Source: Enterobacter vonholyi
GTDB lineage: Bacteria; Pseudomonadota; Gammaproteobacteria; Enterobacterales; Enterobacteriaceae
Direction of reading: 5' to 3'
Assembly: GCF_008364555.1 (NCBI RefSeq)
Contig: NZ_VTUC01000007.1
Span: 62,001-126,000, forward strand
Length of the DNA: 64,000 nt
The translations under genes were made by a program, and so were the position numbers. Shown piece after piece: positions 42,214 to 51,998 of the stretch; the stretch's first letter is position 1, and every line of letters starts with the position of its first letter. The notes under the pieces are model-generated. The model was not told the DNA's origin and searched no databases. It worked only from the letters and a program-made list of their open reading frames with translations.

Positions 42214-42831
42214 ATGTACCAGTTTGTACTGGGAAAAATCTCCACCCTTTGCGCGGACCCGCTGGCGTCAACGCTCGCAGACAGGGCGCCTCAGGGTGCC
42301 CAACAAGCCTCCTGGCTGGCCGGGAGGACGCTGCTCGCGAGAACGTTATCCCCTCACCCACTCCCCGACATTATTTACGGCGAGCAGGGGAAACCGGCCT
42401 TTGCGGAGGGTCATCCGCTGTGGTTTAACCTGAGCCACAGCGGTGACGATATCGCCCTGCTGATGAGCGATGAAGGCGAAGTCGGCTGTGATATCGAAGT
42501 GATTCGCCCCAGGAAAAACTGGCAGGCGCTGGCGAATGCGGTCTTCAGCATGACGGAGCATGATGAGCTTGAGCGCGAAGCGCCAGAGGAACGGCTTGCC
42601 GCCTTCTGGCGCATCTGGACGCGAAAAGAGGCGATCATAAAGCAGCGCGGCGGCAGCGCCTGGCAGATTGTCAGCATCGACAGCACGGCGCAGACGCACG
42701 CGGTCAGCCAGCTACAGGTCGGTTCGCTGAGCCTTGCCGTCTGTACATCGACCCCTTACACCCTGACCCACGAATCGATTATTCACGTCGGGACGTTCGG
42801 GGCAGAAAAATCACTAACACACCCAGAATAA
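42214..42831 (+). CDS. acpT: 4'-phosphopantetheinyl transferase AcpT
   Basis: Encodes 205 aa, ten more than E. coli AcpT. The Sfp/AcpT motifs are visible: EVGCDIEVI near residue 90 (Mg-binding Asp and Glu) and WTRKEAIIKQRG near 135. It should attach phosphopantetheine to the two carrier proteins of this cluster. In K-12, AcpT is an orphan whose carrier genes were lost; here it is with its likely partners. Its last 53 bases overlap the 3' end of arnF on the other strand. Confidence 0.93.
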   Translation: MYQFVLGKISTLCADPLASTLADRAPQGAQQASWLAGRTLLARTLSPHPLPDIIYGEQGKPAFAEGHPLWFNLSHSGDDIALLMSDEGEVGCDIEVIRPRKNWQALANAVFSMTEHDELEREAPEERLAAFWRIWTRKEAIIKQRGGSAWQIVSIDSTAQTHAVSQLQVGSLSLAVCTSTPYTLTHESIIHVGTFGAEKSLTHPE

Positions 42832-43168
42832 TAAACCCGACCCCCACCAACCCGTGCCAGGAGAAGCGTTCTCCCCAGCCGGGCAGCAGGATCGCCGCGG
42901 CCCACACCAGGATGTAGCTAAGACTCAGCAAGGCATACGCTTTGCTGAGCGCCATACGATGCAGCGCCAGATACCAGCAGCCCATGGAGGCCACATACCC
43001 CATCAACCCCAGCAGCAGCGCCCCCGTGCCGGATGAGAAGTGCCACAGCGCGGAAATAAGCGCCAGAACATCGCTGACCGGCGGCAGTGCCTGCATGGCC
43101 TCGCGCAGCAACAGCTGCGCCGCGCTGACTAACAGCACGCTGCATAAGGCCCAGAAAGTCCCTTTCAC
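42779..43168 (-). CDS. arnF: Undecaprenyl phosphate-L-Ara4N flippase subunit ArnF
   Basis: Encodes 129 aa, an EMR-like small membrane protein with four segments (family length 128). With ArnE it is proposed to flip undecaprenyl-phosphate-L-Ara4N to the periplasmic face of the inner membrane. Last gene of arnBCADTEF, overlapping arnE by 4 bases, and overlapping acpT tail-to-tail. Confidence 0.95.
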   Translation of the reverse strand: MKGTFWALCSVLLVSAAQLLLREAMQALPPVSDVLALISALWHFSSGTGALLLGLMGYVASMGCWYLALHRMALSKAYALLSLSYILVWAAAILLPGWGERFSWHGLVGVGFIILGVLVIFLPRTSRRE

Positions 43169-43500
43169 AGGCTCCCTCCCAGGATAACAATCCCCATGAT
43201 GATGAACCCCACCCCCAGCCAGTGATGCGACGCGACGTTTTCACGCCAGAATATCCTGGCCGCGAGCGTCACCCAGACAAAATTGAGGCTCAGCATAGGG
43301 TACGCGATGCCGACAGGCAGGCGTTGCAGCACCACCAGCCAGACCAGCATCCCGCTGCCCAGCGCCAGCAGTGCCAGACCAAGCCACAGCGCGATGTGCG
43401 TCCCGCGCCGCCCGGCTTTCGCCGGACGGGTAGCCTGTTTCTGACACAGCTGACCCGCGCAGCTGAGCAGGCTTGCCAGTATCAGCCAGATCCAGGTCAT
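43165..43500 (-). CDS. arnE: Undecaprenyl phosphate-L-Ara4N flippase subunit ArnE
   Basis: Encodes 111 aa from the ATG at 43500 (MTWIWLIL), the E. coli length, with four membrane segments and the conserved [18 protein letters not shown]. The long upstream extension possible in this frame lies inside arnT and is not real. Its first base is shared with the arnT stop codon. Confidence 0.95.
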   Translation of the reverse strand: MTWIWLILASLLSCAGQLCQKQATRPAKAGRRGTHIALWLGLALLALGSGMLVWLVVLQRLPVGIAYPMLSLNFVWVTLAARIFWRENVASHHWLGVGFIIMGIVILGGSL

Positions 43501-45155
43501 CACTTTGGCAGGTACTCCAGCAAGGCCAGACGCCCCTGGATATAGAGATTGTCCGGCTGCGGTAAATTCGCCCGTGAAATATCGTCGCGTTTTGAGAGCA
43601 GCATGACCAGCGACACGCGCCCCTGCTGACGATGCGTTACCAGCCACTGCGCGAAGTCGTCTTCACTGACAAAACGATCTTTCACATCGGGATAATCCAG
43701 CCCGTAGCGCAGTTCGCCGCTCTGACCAAACAGCGTGATGTCATTGCGCTTCAGCTCCCACGCCAGGCCCGCGGCCACGCCTACGTTATTGGCGAGTACG
43801 AATCGGCTCTCCTGCAGCGGCTCGCGCACGGTATCGACCAGCGACTGCGGCTGTTTGGAATCCACCACCAGGTTAGGAATAGCAAAACCAATCAGCAGCG
43901 CCAGGCCTGCTGGACACAGAGCCGCCAGCCACCATCGCTGCTGGCTCTGCCGGAACGTAAACCAGCCTACCGCGGCCCAGATGAGGAACGCGACCACCGC
44001 GCAGAACACTTTATACAGTTCGACCGAGGTCCAGACCGGATGCTTAGAAAGCCCCCACGGCGAGACCACCAGCGCGGCCACCACGCCGATAACGCCAAAC
44101 GCCAGGTTAATTCCGCCGTTAATGCGTAACGCTCTGGCGCCTTTCTCCGCCGCGAGGCAGGCATAGCGCGCCATCAGGATAGCAAGAGGGGCAAAGCAGG
44201 GCAGGATATAGGTCGGCAGCTTGCCTTTGGCGATGCTGAAGAACAGCAGCGGCATCACCACCCAACCCAGCAGATAGAACCCACCGCCCGCGTTTTGTCT
44301 GTCATTCCAGCCGAGACGAAACGCGCCGGGCAGCAGCGCCAGCCACGGCAGGCTGCCCGCAATCAGGAACGGTATGTAGTACCAGAACGGGGCTTTATGC
44401 TGCGCGTCGCTCTGGGCAAAACGCTGAATATGTTCCACCCAGAAGAAGTAACGCCAGAAGTCAGGCTCGCGCTGCGCAATGGCCAGCCCCCATGGCAGAA
44501 CAATCAGCACGCAGCTCAGGATCGCGAGCCAGCCAAAAATCAGCACCTCTTTCCAGCGCTTCTGGGCGATCGCCCACGGCAGCACGCCAATCACCGGTAC
44601 CGCCAGCGCCAGGAAGCCTTTGGTCATCACCCCCATCCCGCAGGCCAGCCCAAGCAGCACATAGCCGCCCGCTTTTCCGGCAACGGTTTGGGCCTGTGAT
44701 GCGAGCCAGAAGCTGCACATCGCCGCCACCAGCCACAGGGTGATGATAGGATCCAGTACCGCATACGTGCCGATGCCATACACCAGGAACAGGGTCAGGA
44801 AGATCAGCCCGGAGAAAATGGCGGTCCGCTTATCCCGCCAGAGACGCCAGGCCATCCAGATGACCAGCAGCGCGGCTAAGCCGGTAGAGAAGATAGACCC
44901 GGCGCGCACGGCGAGGTTCGTGTGCCCGAACAGCATCTGTCCGATGCTGTTGATCCAGTAGCCGGCAATCGGCTTTTCAAAGTAACGCAGCCCCAGAAAA
45001 TGCGGGACTACCCAGTCTCCGGAGGCCAGCATTTCGCGGCTGATTTCCGCATAGCGCGTTTCATCAGGCTGCCAGAGCAGGCGGATATCGACCGGAATGA
45101 GGTAGTAAACGATAAACAGTGCGAGAAGCGCTAAGCCATAACGGGCTGTTTTCAT
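43500..45155 (-). CDS. arnT: Lipid A L-Ara4N transferase
   Basis: An inner-membrane GT-C glycosyltransferase that moves 4-amino-4-deoxy-L-arabinose from undecaprenyl phosphate to lipid A phosphates on the periplasmic side, lowering the negative charge and conferring polymyxin resistance. The 551 aa (E. coli 550) hold about twelve membrane segments; the catalytic loop [15 protein letters not shown], with its Asp-Glu pair, is near residue 30. It overlaps arnD by 4 bases. Confidence 0.97.
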   Translation of the reverse strand: MKTARYGLALLALFIVYYLIPVDIRLLWQPDETRYAEISREMLASGDWVVPHFLGLRYFEKPIAGYWINSIGQMLFGHTNLAVRAGSIFSTGLAALLVIWMAWRLWRDKRTAIFSGLIFLTLFLVYGIGTYAVLDPIITLWLVAAMCSFWLASQAQTVAGKAGGYVLLGLACGMGVMTKGFLALAVPVIGVLPWAIAQKRWKEVLIFGWLAILSCVLIVLPWGLAIAQREPDFWRYFFWVEHIQRFAQSDAQHKAPFWYYIPFLIAGSLPWLALLPGAFRLGWNDRQNAGGGFYLLGWVVMPLLFFSIAKGKLPTYILPCFAPLAILMARYACLAAEKGARALRINGGINLAFGVIGVVAALVVSPWGLSKHPVWTSVELYKVFCAVVAFLIWAAVGWFTFRQSQQRWWLAALCPAGLALLIGFAIPNLVVDSKQPQSLVDTVREPLQESRFVLANNVGVAAGLAWELKRNDITLFGQSGELRYGLDYPDVKDRFVSEDDFAQWLVTHRQQGRVSLVMLLSKRDDISRANLPQPDNLYIQGRLALLEYLPK

Positions 45156-46054
45156 GGGGCCGGACTCACGGTTTGTTGATAGCCAAGCCAGCCTTCCCGG
45201 CCAGCCATTTCATTACGGACAACTTTGCCTGCGGGCAGGGTACTAAGGTCGTCTGGCAGCAGCTCGCTCAACGGGCAGAATTCAATTCCCTCCTGAGCGG
45301 CCATGGTCAGCAGTTTGTCGAAATCATGCTGATACGCAATCCCTTCCACTTCGGCATGGATGGTATACACCGGCGTACCGGCGTCACGATGAATGCGGTC
45401 CAGGATGTAGCGATTGAACTCATTCGCTTTCACCTCGCGCCCGACCACTTCATCCCAGGTGGGAAGCGTAACCGGAATTTGCACCGTTCCGTAGCGATTT
45501 TCGCCTAACAGCGGCAAAAATGGCCCGGTTCCGCGGCAATCGCTATTGTAGCGAAACGCGAAGGCTTCTTTGGCCTTCACTACGCGCTGATCCGCACGCC
45601 ATCCCGCCACGGCGGAGCAGCGCACGGGCTGGGCGATAATGGCCTCCAGCTCCAGCATCCCACGCTCGACCTCACGGGACAGGCGCGGGATATCCCAAAC
45701 GCCCGCCCAGGCTTGCCAGGCATGGTGATCCCAGGCGTGCAGCCCCACCTCATGATGCTGCGCCGCCTCACGGATAACCGCTTCATTACCCGCGCCGATG
45801 CGTCTGCCGGGCCAGGCGGTGCCTGCCAGCAAAATATCCCAGCCGTAGAGGGATGCTGCGCGCGAGCGCAGCATTTTGAACAGAAATGCCGGTTTAATCA
45901 GACGCCATAAATGGCGCCCCATGTTGTCAGGCCCCACGCTGAAGAAAATGCTGGAGCGCACGCCGTGCTTGCTCAGCAGTTCCAGCAGTTTGGGTACTCC
46001 GTCACGCGTTCCCCTGAAGGTGTCGACATCAATGCGTAAACCGACTTTTTTCAT
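45152..46054 (-). CDS. arnD: 4-deoxy-4-formamido-L-arabinose-phosphoundecaprenol deformylase
   Basis: Encodes 300 aa (E. coli 296) of the polysaccharide-deacetylase (NodB) family. It removes the formyl group from undecaprenyl-phosphate-L-Ara4FN before flipping. The metal-binding motif begins [10 protein letters not shown] at residue 7, and HAWDHHAWQ near 130 carries the histidines. It overlaps arnA and arnT by 4 bases each. Confidence 0.96.
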   Translation of the reverse strand: MKKVGLRIDVDTFRGTRDGVPKLLELLSKHGVRSSIFFSVGPDNMGRHLWRLIKPAFLFKMLRSRAASLYGWDILLAGTAWPGRRIGAGNEAVIREAAQHHEVGLHAWDHHAWQAWAGVWDIPRLSREVERGMLELEAIIAQPVRCSAVAGWRADQRVVKAKEAFAFRYNSDCRGTGPFLPLLGENRYGTVQIPVTLPTWDEVVGREVKANEFNRYILDRIHRDAGTPVYTIHAEVEGIAYQHDFDKLLTMAAQEGIEFCPLSELLPDDLSTLPAGKVVRNEMAGREGWLGYQQTVSPAP

Positions 46055-48033
46055 GAGACCTGTTCCGACAGCTCCACGGTGCGCAGGAAGAAATCGAGCG
46101 TTTCATCAATGGTCTGCTCCATCTTCACCGTCGGCGTCCAGTTCAGGCAGCGCTTCGCGTTGCGAATGCTTGGCTTACGGTGCTCAACGTCCTGGTAGCC
46201 CTTACCATAGTAGCTGCTGCTTTCCACTTCGCGGAAACCGGCAAACGGCGGGAATTTATCGCGCAGCGGATGGCGCTCAAAGCTGGCCAGCAGCATCTCG
46301 GCCAGCTCGCGAATGCTCGCTTCGTTGTCCGGGTTACCGATGTTAATGATTTCACCGTTGCAGCGGTTATCTTTGTTTTCGATGATGCGGAACAGCGCTT
46401 CGATACCGTCGCTGATATCCGTAAAGCAGCGTTTCTGTTTCCCGCCTTCGATAAGCTTGATTGGCGAGCCTTCCACCAGGTTCAGGATCAGCTGGGTGAT
46501 CGCACGGGAGCTACCGATACGCGCCGCGTTCAGGTTATCCAGACGTGGCCCCATCCAGTTGAACGGACGGAACAGGGTAAAGCGCAGGCCCTCTTTCTCA
46601 CCGTAGGCCCAAATCACGCGGTCCAGCAGCTGTTTGGAGACGGAGTAAATCCAGCGCTGTTTGTTGATCGGCCCGACCACCAGGTTAGAGGTGTCTTCAT
46701 CGAAGTTCTTATCGGTACACATGCCGTACACTTCAGAGGTGGACGGGAAGATGATGCGCTTGTCGTATTTCACGCAGTCGCGGATGATCTTCAGGTTCTC
46801 TTCGAAGTCCAGTTCGAACACGCGCAGCGGGTTACGGGTGTACTCAATCGGGGTGGCAATGGCGACCAGCGGCAGCACCACGTCGCATTTTTTAATATGG
46901 TATTCAATCCACTCGGAATGGATGCTGATGTCCCCTTCCACGAAGTGGAAGCGCGGGTTGTCGAGGAAACGGCTGATTGCATCCGCGCCAATATCCAGGC
47001 CGTAGATTTCGTAGTTATCGTCCTTGAGCAGACGTTCGGTCAGGTGGTTACCGATAAAGCCGTTCACGCCGAGGATCAGCACGCGGGTGCGGCGTTTGAT
47101 GGCAACAACCGGCGCGCTGGTGATCAGCGCCCCGGCCACCAGGCCCAGAGACTGCGCCAGTTGGGTGCCCTGAACGTACAGGCCGTTGTCGGTTTGTCCG
47201 GTGACGATCTCCAGCGCCTGCTCGCCGCAGCTCACAATCAGCGGGGAGACGGAGACGACGGTGCCCGGTTTAGCGGCCGGGATGTCGTCACGCACGCGGG
47301 ATTTCCAGACGATGAATTTGCTTACGCCCGCAAAGCTGTAGGCGCCCGGCCACGGATCGGTTACGGCGCGCACCAGGTTGTGCAGCTGGCGTGCCGGTTT
47401 GTTCCAGTCCAGACGACCATCTTCCGGCGCGCGGCGGCCAAAGCAGCTTGCCTTGCTCTCGTCCTGTGCGGTTTCGCTGAAGTTACCGTTAAGGATACCC
47501 GGCAGCGCATCACGCAGCAGCGTCTGTGCCGTCACGTTCAGCTTTTGATGCAGCTGCAGCGCGGTCTCGTCCGCATCAATAGCGACCTTCTGCTGTGCCA
47601 CGATAGCGCCCGCATCCGCACGGCGTACCATGCGGTGCAGCGTGACGCCCGTTTCCGTTTCACCGTTCACCAGCACCCAGTTCAGCGGGGCGCGGCCACG
47701 GTAGGCGGGCAGCAGAGAACCATGAAGATTAAAGGCGCCTTTTGCGGCCAGGCCTAAGATCTCGTCGCAGATCAGGTTGCGATAGTAGAACGAGAAGATG
47801 ACGTCAGGCGCGAGGGCGCGAATGCGCTCCACCCACAGCGGGTGGTTGACGTCGTCCGGCGCATAAACCGGGATCCCGCGCTCGGCGGCGATACGCGCCA
47901 CGGAGCCGAAAAAGTTGTTCTCTCCGGCCGTGTCCGGATGGGTAAAGATTGCCGCAATGTCATAGCCCGCTTCCAGCAGGGCCAGCGTGCCCGTGCACCC
48001 CATATCGTGATAGGCAAATACAACAGCTTTCAT
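46051..48033 (-). CDS. arnA: Bifunctional UDP-L-Ara4N formyltransferase / UDP-glucuronate decarboxylase
   Basis: Encodes 660 aa, the E. coli length. The N-terminal formyltransferase (about 1-300) has [12 protein letters not shown] with the catalytic Asn and His; the C-terminal NAD-dependent decarboxylase (about 315-660) has [12 protein letters not shown] and the Tyr-X3-Lys motif IYSVSKQ. It oxidatively decarboxylates UDP-glucuronate and N-formylates UDP-L-Ara4N. It overlaps arnC and arnD by 4 bases. Confidence 0.97.
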   Translation of the reverse strand: MKAVVFAYHDMGCTGTLALLEAGYDIAAIFTHPDTAGENNFFGSVARIAAERGIPVYAPDDVNHPLWVERIRALAPDVIFSFYYRNLICDEILGLAAKGAFNLHGSLLPAYRGRAPLNWVLVNGETETGVTLHRMVRRADAGAIVAQQKVAIDADETALQLHQKLNVTAQTLLRDALPGILNGNFSETAQDESKASCFGRRAPEDGRLDWNKPARQLHNLVRAVTDPWPGAYSFAGVSKFIVWKSRVRDDIPAAKPGTVVSVSPLIVSCGEQALEIVTGQTDNGLYVQGTQLAQSLGLVAGALITSAPVVAIKRRTRVLILGVNGFIGNHLTERLLKDDNYEIYGLDIGADAISRFLDNPRFHFVEGDISIHSEWIEYHIKKCDVVLPLVAIATPIEYTRNPLRVFELDFEENLKIIRDCVKYDKRIIFPSTSEVYGMCTDKNFDEDTSNLVVGPINKQRWIYSVSKQLLDRVIWAYGEKEGLRFTLFRPFNWMGPRLDNLNAARIGSSRAITQLILNLVEGSPIKLIEGGKQKRCFTDISDGIEALFRIIENKDNRCNGEIINIGNPDNEASIRELAEMLLASFERHPLRDKFPPFAGFREVESSSYYGKGYQDVEHRKPSIRNAKRCLNWTPTVKMEQTIDETLDFFLRTVELSEQVS

Positions 48034-49013
48034 GGGTGAATTTCCTCTTGAGATGCTTTGTTTTCCTGACGGACAACACGTTGAATAAAGTAGCGCGGAC
48101 GCGCGCGAACATCGTTATAGATACGGCCAATGTATTCACCGAGGAGACCCATCCCGACAAACTGGGCGCCGATGAACATAAACAGCACGGCAAAGAGCAT
48201 GAAGACCCCTTCCGCCGCCCACTGCGGACCAAAGACCAGTCGCAGTACCACCAGCAGAACGGACAGCCCAAAACCGGCAACGGCGATGATGCTGCCGAAA
48301 ACGCTCAGCAGACGCAGCGGCGTGGTGGTCAGGCAGGTGATGAGGTCGTACATCAGGTTGATGAGACGCATAAAGCTGTACTTCGATTCCCCGTGCTCGC
48401 GCTCGGCGTGCAGGACCGGGATTTCCGTTGCCTTACGGGCAAAGGTATTCGCCAGAATCGGAATGAAGGTGCTGCGCTCATGGCAATGCAGCATGGCGTC
48501 GACAATATGGCGGCGGTAGGCGCGCAGCATGCAGCCGTAATCGCCCATCGCTTTACCGGTCGTGCGCTGGATCAGACGGTTGATGGTACGCGAGGCGAGC
48601 TTACGGAACAGGCTGTCCTGGCGGTTCTGACGTACCGTCCCGACCACGTCATAGCCTTCGTCGGCTTTGGCAACCAGGCGCGGGATCTCTTCCGGCGGGT
48701 TTTGCAGGTCCGCGTCCAGGGTGATGATTAGATCGCCCGTGACGTGGCTAAACCCCGCCATAATTGCCGAGTGCTGGCCGTAGTTGCGGTTGAGCAGCAC
48801 GGCCACAATGTGGCTGCCTTCAGCCTGTGCGGCTTCGGTCAGCATCAGCGCGGAATTGTCGCTACTGCCATCATCCACCAGCAGAATTTCGTAGGCCTTG
48901 CCCATCGTGTCGCAGGCGGCCGTTGTACGACGAATCAGTTCGGGCAGGCTCTCCTGCTCGTTGTAAACCGGGATTACCACGGAAACTTTTTGTACGGGCG
49001 GTGCACTGAACAT
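48030..49013 (-). CDS. arnC: Undecaprenyl-phosphate Ara4FN transferase
   Basis: Encodes 327 aa from the ATG at 49013 (MFSAPPVQK); the in-frame extension into arnB is rejected. A GT2 enzyme ([30 protein letters not shown]) with two C-terminal membrane segments (about 235-300). It links L-Ara4FN to undecaprenyl phosphate at the cytoplasmic face. One base separates its ATG from the arnB stop. Confidence 0.96.
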   Translation of the reverse strand: MFSAPPVQKVSVVIPVYNEQESLPELIRRTTAACDTMGKAYEILLVDDGSSDNSALMLTEAAQAEGSHIVAVLLNRNYGQHSAIMAGFSHVTGDLIITLDADLQNPPEEIPRLVAKADEGYDVVGTVRQNRQDSLFRKLASRTINRLIQRTTGKAMGDYGCMLRAYRRHIVDAMLHCHERSTFIPILANTFARKATEIPVLHAEREHGESKYSFMRLINLMYDLITCLTTTPLRLLSVFGSIIAVAGFGLSVLLVVLRLVFGPQWAAEGVFMLFAVLFMFIGAQFVGMGLLGEYIGRIYNDVRARPRYFIQRVVRQENKASQEEIHP

Positions 49014-49014
49014 A

Positions 49015-50154
49015 TCAATGTCCTGCAAGCTGATGGAGTGCGGTAATGACGCGGGTTGTATCGTCATGAGTCATGTCCGGGAAAAGAGGGAGAGAACAAA
49101 TACGCGCGCTATTCCATTCAGAATTCGGGAGCGATACATCAGGAAAACGCTCGCGGTAGTATTTTTGGGTGTGCGCCGCGCGGAAGTGGAGACCGGTACC
49201 GATGCCTTTCTCTTTCAGCGCCGCCATCAGGTTGTCGCGTGAGATCCCGCAGCGCGCTTCATCGACGCGAATAATAAACAGGTGCCAGGCGTGCACGTGC
49301 GGCCATGACGGGATGGTGAGCGGCTGGAACGGCGTATCGGCAAGCTCCCGCAGGTAGCGTTCAGCGATTTCCTGGCGGCGCCTGTTGGCCTCTTTCAGTT
49401 TGCCTAACTGCACCAGCGCCAGCGCGGCGTTGATGTCCGCCAGGTTGTATTTATAGCCCGGTGCGATCACTTCCGCCTGCGGCGCGCGGCCGTGCGTCTG
49501 ACGATCATAGGCGTCTACGCCGAGGCCATGGAATTTCAGACTGCGGATCCGCTGTGCCAGCTGGGCATTATCCGTGACGACTAAGCCGCCTTCCGCGCAG
49601 GTCATGTTTTTAATGGCATGGAAGGAGAAAATTGCCGTTCCCTTCCAGCCAACGTGACAATTCTTGTAATACGTTCCGGCGGCATGGGCCGCATCTTCAA
49701 TCACCGGAATACCGTGACGTTCACCGATGTCATGAATGGCGTCGATTTCACACGGCGCGCCGGCATAGTGAACGGGAATAATGGCTTTGGTACGCGAAGT
49801 AATAGCGGCTTCCACGGCTTCTGGCGTCACCATTAATGTTTCTTTATCCACATCAATCATGACCGGCGTGGCGCCCAGCAATACGATCATATTCAGCGTG
49901 GACACCCAGGTCTGGGAAGGAGTAATAACTTCATCGCCCGGGCCAATATCCAGCGCCATCAGCGTGACGTGCATTCCTGCGGTGGCTGAACAGACGGCAA
50001 TCGCGTGTTGATTCCCGGTAAGCTGACAGAATGCCTCTTCGAGTTCCTGATTCTTAGGCCCAGTGGTGATCCAGCCCGACATCAAAACGTCCTGAAGCGC
50101 CGCAATTTCCTCAGCGCCCATCGACGGTCGCGAAAAAGGCAGAAAATCACTCAT
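49015..50154 (-). CDS. arnB: UDP-L-Ara4O C-4'' aminotransferase
   Basis: Encodes 379 aa from [10 protein letters not shown] at 50154, seven codons inside the longest frame. A PLP enzyme of the DegT/DnrJ/EryC1 family with the lysine motif [15 protein letters not shown] near residue 182. It aminates the UDP-4-keto-pentose made by ArnA using glutamate. First gene of arnBCADTEF, downstream of a PmrA-like box. Confidence 0.97.
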   Translation of the reverse strand: MSDFLPFSRPSMGAEEIAALQDVLMSGWITTGPKNQELEEAFCQLTGNQHAIAVCSATAGMHVTLMALDIGPGDEVITPSQTWVSTLNMIVLLGATPVMIDVDKETLMVTPEAVEAAITSRTKAIIPVHYAGAPCEIDAIHDIGERHGIPVIEDAAHAAGTYYKNCHVGWKGTAIFSFHAIKNMTCAEGGLVVTDNAQLAQRIRSLKFHGLGVDAYDRQTHGRAPQAEVIAPGYKYNLADINAALALVQLGKLKEANRRRQEIAERYLRELADTPFQPLTIPSWPHVHAWHLFIIRVDEARCGISRDNLMAALKEKGIGTGLHFRAAHTQKYYRERFPDVSLPNSEWNSARICSLPLFPDMTHDDTTRVITALHQLAGH

Positions 50155-50233
50155 TATTAATTTCCTTGCAATCAAAATGGCACGTTTTTGATATTAACCA
50201 AATGCTGGCCCGTTTATTTCAACGAACCATAAA

Positions 50234-50274
50234 CTTATATCAAAGTATCTCTCTTTCCTTAGGGAAAAATTAAG
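50234..50274 (-). promoter_or_regulatory. arnB promoter with PmrA (BasR) box
   Basis: On the minus strand CTTAAT, five bases, CCTAAG (50274 to 50258) matches the tandem PmrA half-site pattern (CTTAAT-N5-CTTAAK) with one change in the second half. A -10-like TATAAG (50239-50234) follows at promoter spacing, with the second half-site in the -35 position. This implies induction by PmrAB signals (Fe3+, mild acid, low Mg2+ through PhoPQ). The rest of 50155-50400 is AT-rich with nothing else I recognise. Confidence 0.75.
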
Positions 50275-50403
50275 ACAGCGTTTACAACGCTATAAGACAA
50301 CTAGCAGCCAATTGAAAAACAACAAGTTAATTTAATATTAAATATTTTTGATGTGATCTTCCGCAACATTTTGAAATGGGATGATTTAAACCATACATCA
50401 ACA

Positions 50404-50451
50404 AACAAAAAAAAATCCCGGCCATTTCAAAATAATATGAAATAGCCGGGA
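50404..50451 (-). terminator. Intrinsic terminator after the phenolic acid decarboxylase gene
   Basis: On the minus strand a 14-base arm TCCCGGCTATTTCA pairs with TGAAATGGCCGGGA (one mismatch; 50416-50451) across an 8-base AT-rich loop and is followed by nine T residues. It lies 31 bases beyond the padC stop and separates it from the arn promoter. Confidence 0.9.
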
Positions 50452-50481
50452 ACTTTTCTTTTTAGTTAATTGTCGCGCTTA

Positions 50482-50985
50482 TTACAGGTTATCTGGAAAG
50501 TTTTTCGGTAATTCACTGGCCGCGCAGGCGATAACGCTTTCATTATTTGCACCGCAGTCGCGCACAAAGGTGATCGTGGCAAACTCATCAATCACTTCCG
50601 TTGGATACGCCGGGCCCGCATCGCGATAGCTATTCATCAGCGGAATATGGTCGTTCTGGAAGCAGACGGTTTTTTCCGGGTTGTTCATGACCCAGCGTGG
50701 GAAGAAGATGGTGCCGTGGAACAGTTTGTCGCCCAGGTTCACAATCAGGCTGACGTCGGTGCCGGTTGGCTCGGTCCAGGAAATTTTATAGATGCTCTCC
50801 CCTACCCGCACGATGTAAGCCTGCTGATCTTTCACCCAACGGTTGGCTACCAGACCGCTGTGAATACGGTAATCAAGCGTGGTCTCATTTTTGACGTAAA
50901 TCTCGTAGTTCCAGCCGTTATCGTAGGTATATACAAGATGTTTACCAACAAAGCCGCTTAAGTCGTGTTTGTCGAAGGTGTTCAT
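50482..50985 (-). CDS. padC: Phenolic acid decarboxylase
   Basis: Decarboxylates p-coumaric, ferulic and caffeic acids to 4-vinylphenols without a cofactor, detoxifying plant hydroxycinnamates. The 167 aa fit the family (about 160-170), with the conserved TYDNGWNYEIYVKN, YRIHSGLVANRWVKDQ and ISWTEPTGTDV segments holding the active-site Tyr, Arg and Glu. AAAGGAG precedes the ATG. Divergent from a LysR-type gene that probably controls it. Confidence 0.95.
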   Translation of the reverse strand: MNTFDKHDLSGFVGKHLVYTYDNGWNYEIYVKNETTLDYRIHSGLVANRWVKDQQAYIVRVGESIYKISWTEPTGTDVSLIVNLGDKLFHGTIFFPRWVMNNPEKTVCFQNDHIPLMNSYRDAGPAYPTEVIDEFATITFVRDCGANNESVIACAASELPKNFPDNL

Positions 50986-51032
50986 AAGATGTCTCCTTTG
51001 TTTTGATGAGACGATCGTACCCCTTCAAAAAA

Positions 51033-51066
51033 TGAATGAATAACGCTATGTTTTAATCAAATTCAT
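51033..51066. promoter_or_regulatory. Possible LysR operator between padC and its regulator
   Basis: The 99-base divergent region contains TGAAT (51033-51037) and ATTCA (51061-51065) as inverted arms around an AT-rich centre, close to the start of the LysR gene. LysR proteins often bind such spaced dyads in divergent promoters. The arms are short, so the assignment is tentative. Confidence 0.4.
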
Positions 51067-51084
51067 CCAAATTTTAGATAAATC

Positions 51085-51966
51085 ATGCATAAGACGACGC
51101 TTGAACAATGGTCTTTACTGGCGAAAGTGGTCGAAGCGGGCAGCTTTGCCAAAGCCGCGGAAGAAACGCACCGCAGCCAGTCTTCGGTGAGCTATAACCT
51201 GTCGCTGCTGCAGGAGCGGCTGGGCGTGGCGCTCCTGGTGCCGGAAGGACGACGGGCGGTGTTAACGCCGGCAGGAGAACTGCTGCTCAACCAGGTTAAA
51301 CCGCTGCTGAAAGCCTTTTCGTACGTTGAGACGCGCGCAGCGACCCTTCGCAACGGAATGCGCACACGGCTGGATCTGGTGGTGGACTCCATTTTCCCGC
51401 GCCGCCGCCTGTTCGCTATTCTACGTGAGTTCCAGCAGCAGTATCCGCAGACCCAGGTCCGTCTGACCGAGGTGCTGGAAAATACCCGCGCCGATGCCAT
51501 TAACGACGAAGCCGATGTGATGGTCTTAACCCGCCGCCAGGACATTACCGGGCTCGGCGAATGGCTGATGAATATCGACTTTGTTGCCGTGGCCCATCAT
51601 CAGCATCCTCTCTTTGACCTCGACGCACCTCTTAACGACGACATGCTACGCCCGTGGCCGCTTATCCAGATTGCGGACAGCCAGCCCGCCGCGCGCGCGG
51701 CCAGTGAGTCGTGGACATTTTCCACCATCGATGCCGCCATAGAGGCCGTGGTCTCTCAGGTCGGCTACGGCTGGCTGCCGGAGGAGCGCATCCAGACCCA
51801 GCTGGATCAGGGCGTGCTGAAACGCCTGCCGCTGAGCCACGGCGCACGCAGAGCAACGCCGCTACACCTGATTGTAAAGCGCTCTCTCGCCCCGCTTGAT
51901 GAGCAGGTTGAGACGCTATTGCGCCTTTTTAGCCAGGAGCCACCATCCTCACCTGCTACGCTTTAA
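51085..51966 (+). CDS. LysR-family transcriptional regulator (probable padC regulator)
   Basis: Encodes 293 aa. The N-terminal winged HTH (SFAKAAEETHRSQSSVSYNLSLLQ, about residues 20-43) is followed by an effector-binding domain from about 90. Its divergent position 99 bases from padC suggests that it activates the decarboxylase in response to phenolic acids, as described for LysR regulators next to padC in related enterobacteria. The effector cannot be read from sequence. Confidence 0.88.
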   Translation: MHKTTLEQWSLLAKVVEAGSFAKAAEETHRSQSSVSYNLSLLQERLGVALLVPEGRRAVLTPAGELLLNQVKPLLKAFSYVETRAATLRNGMRTRLDLVVDSIFPRRRLFAILREFQQQYPQTQVRLTEVLENTRADAINDEADVMVLTRRQDITGLGEWLMNIDFVAVAHHQHPLFDLDAPLNDDMLRPWPLIQIADSQPAARAASESWTFSTIDAAIEAVVSQVGYGWLPEERIQTQLDQGVLKRLPLSHGARRATPLHLIVKRSLAPLDEQVETLLRLFSQEPPSSPATL

Positions 51967-51998
51967 GGTCCGAACGTTAAAACGATAAGGAGCAGATG

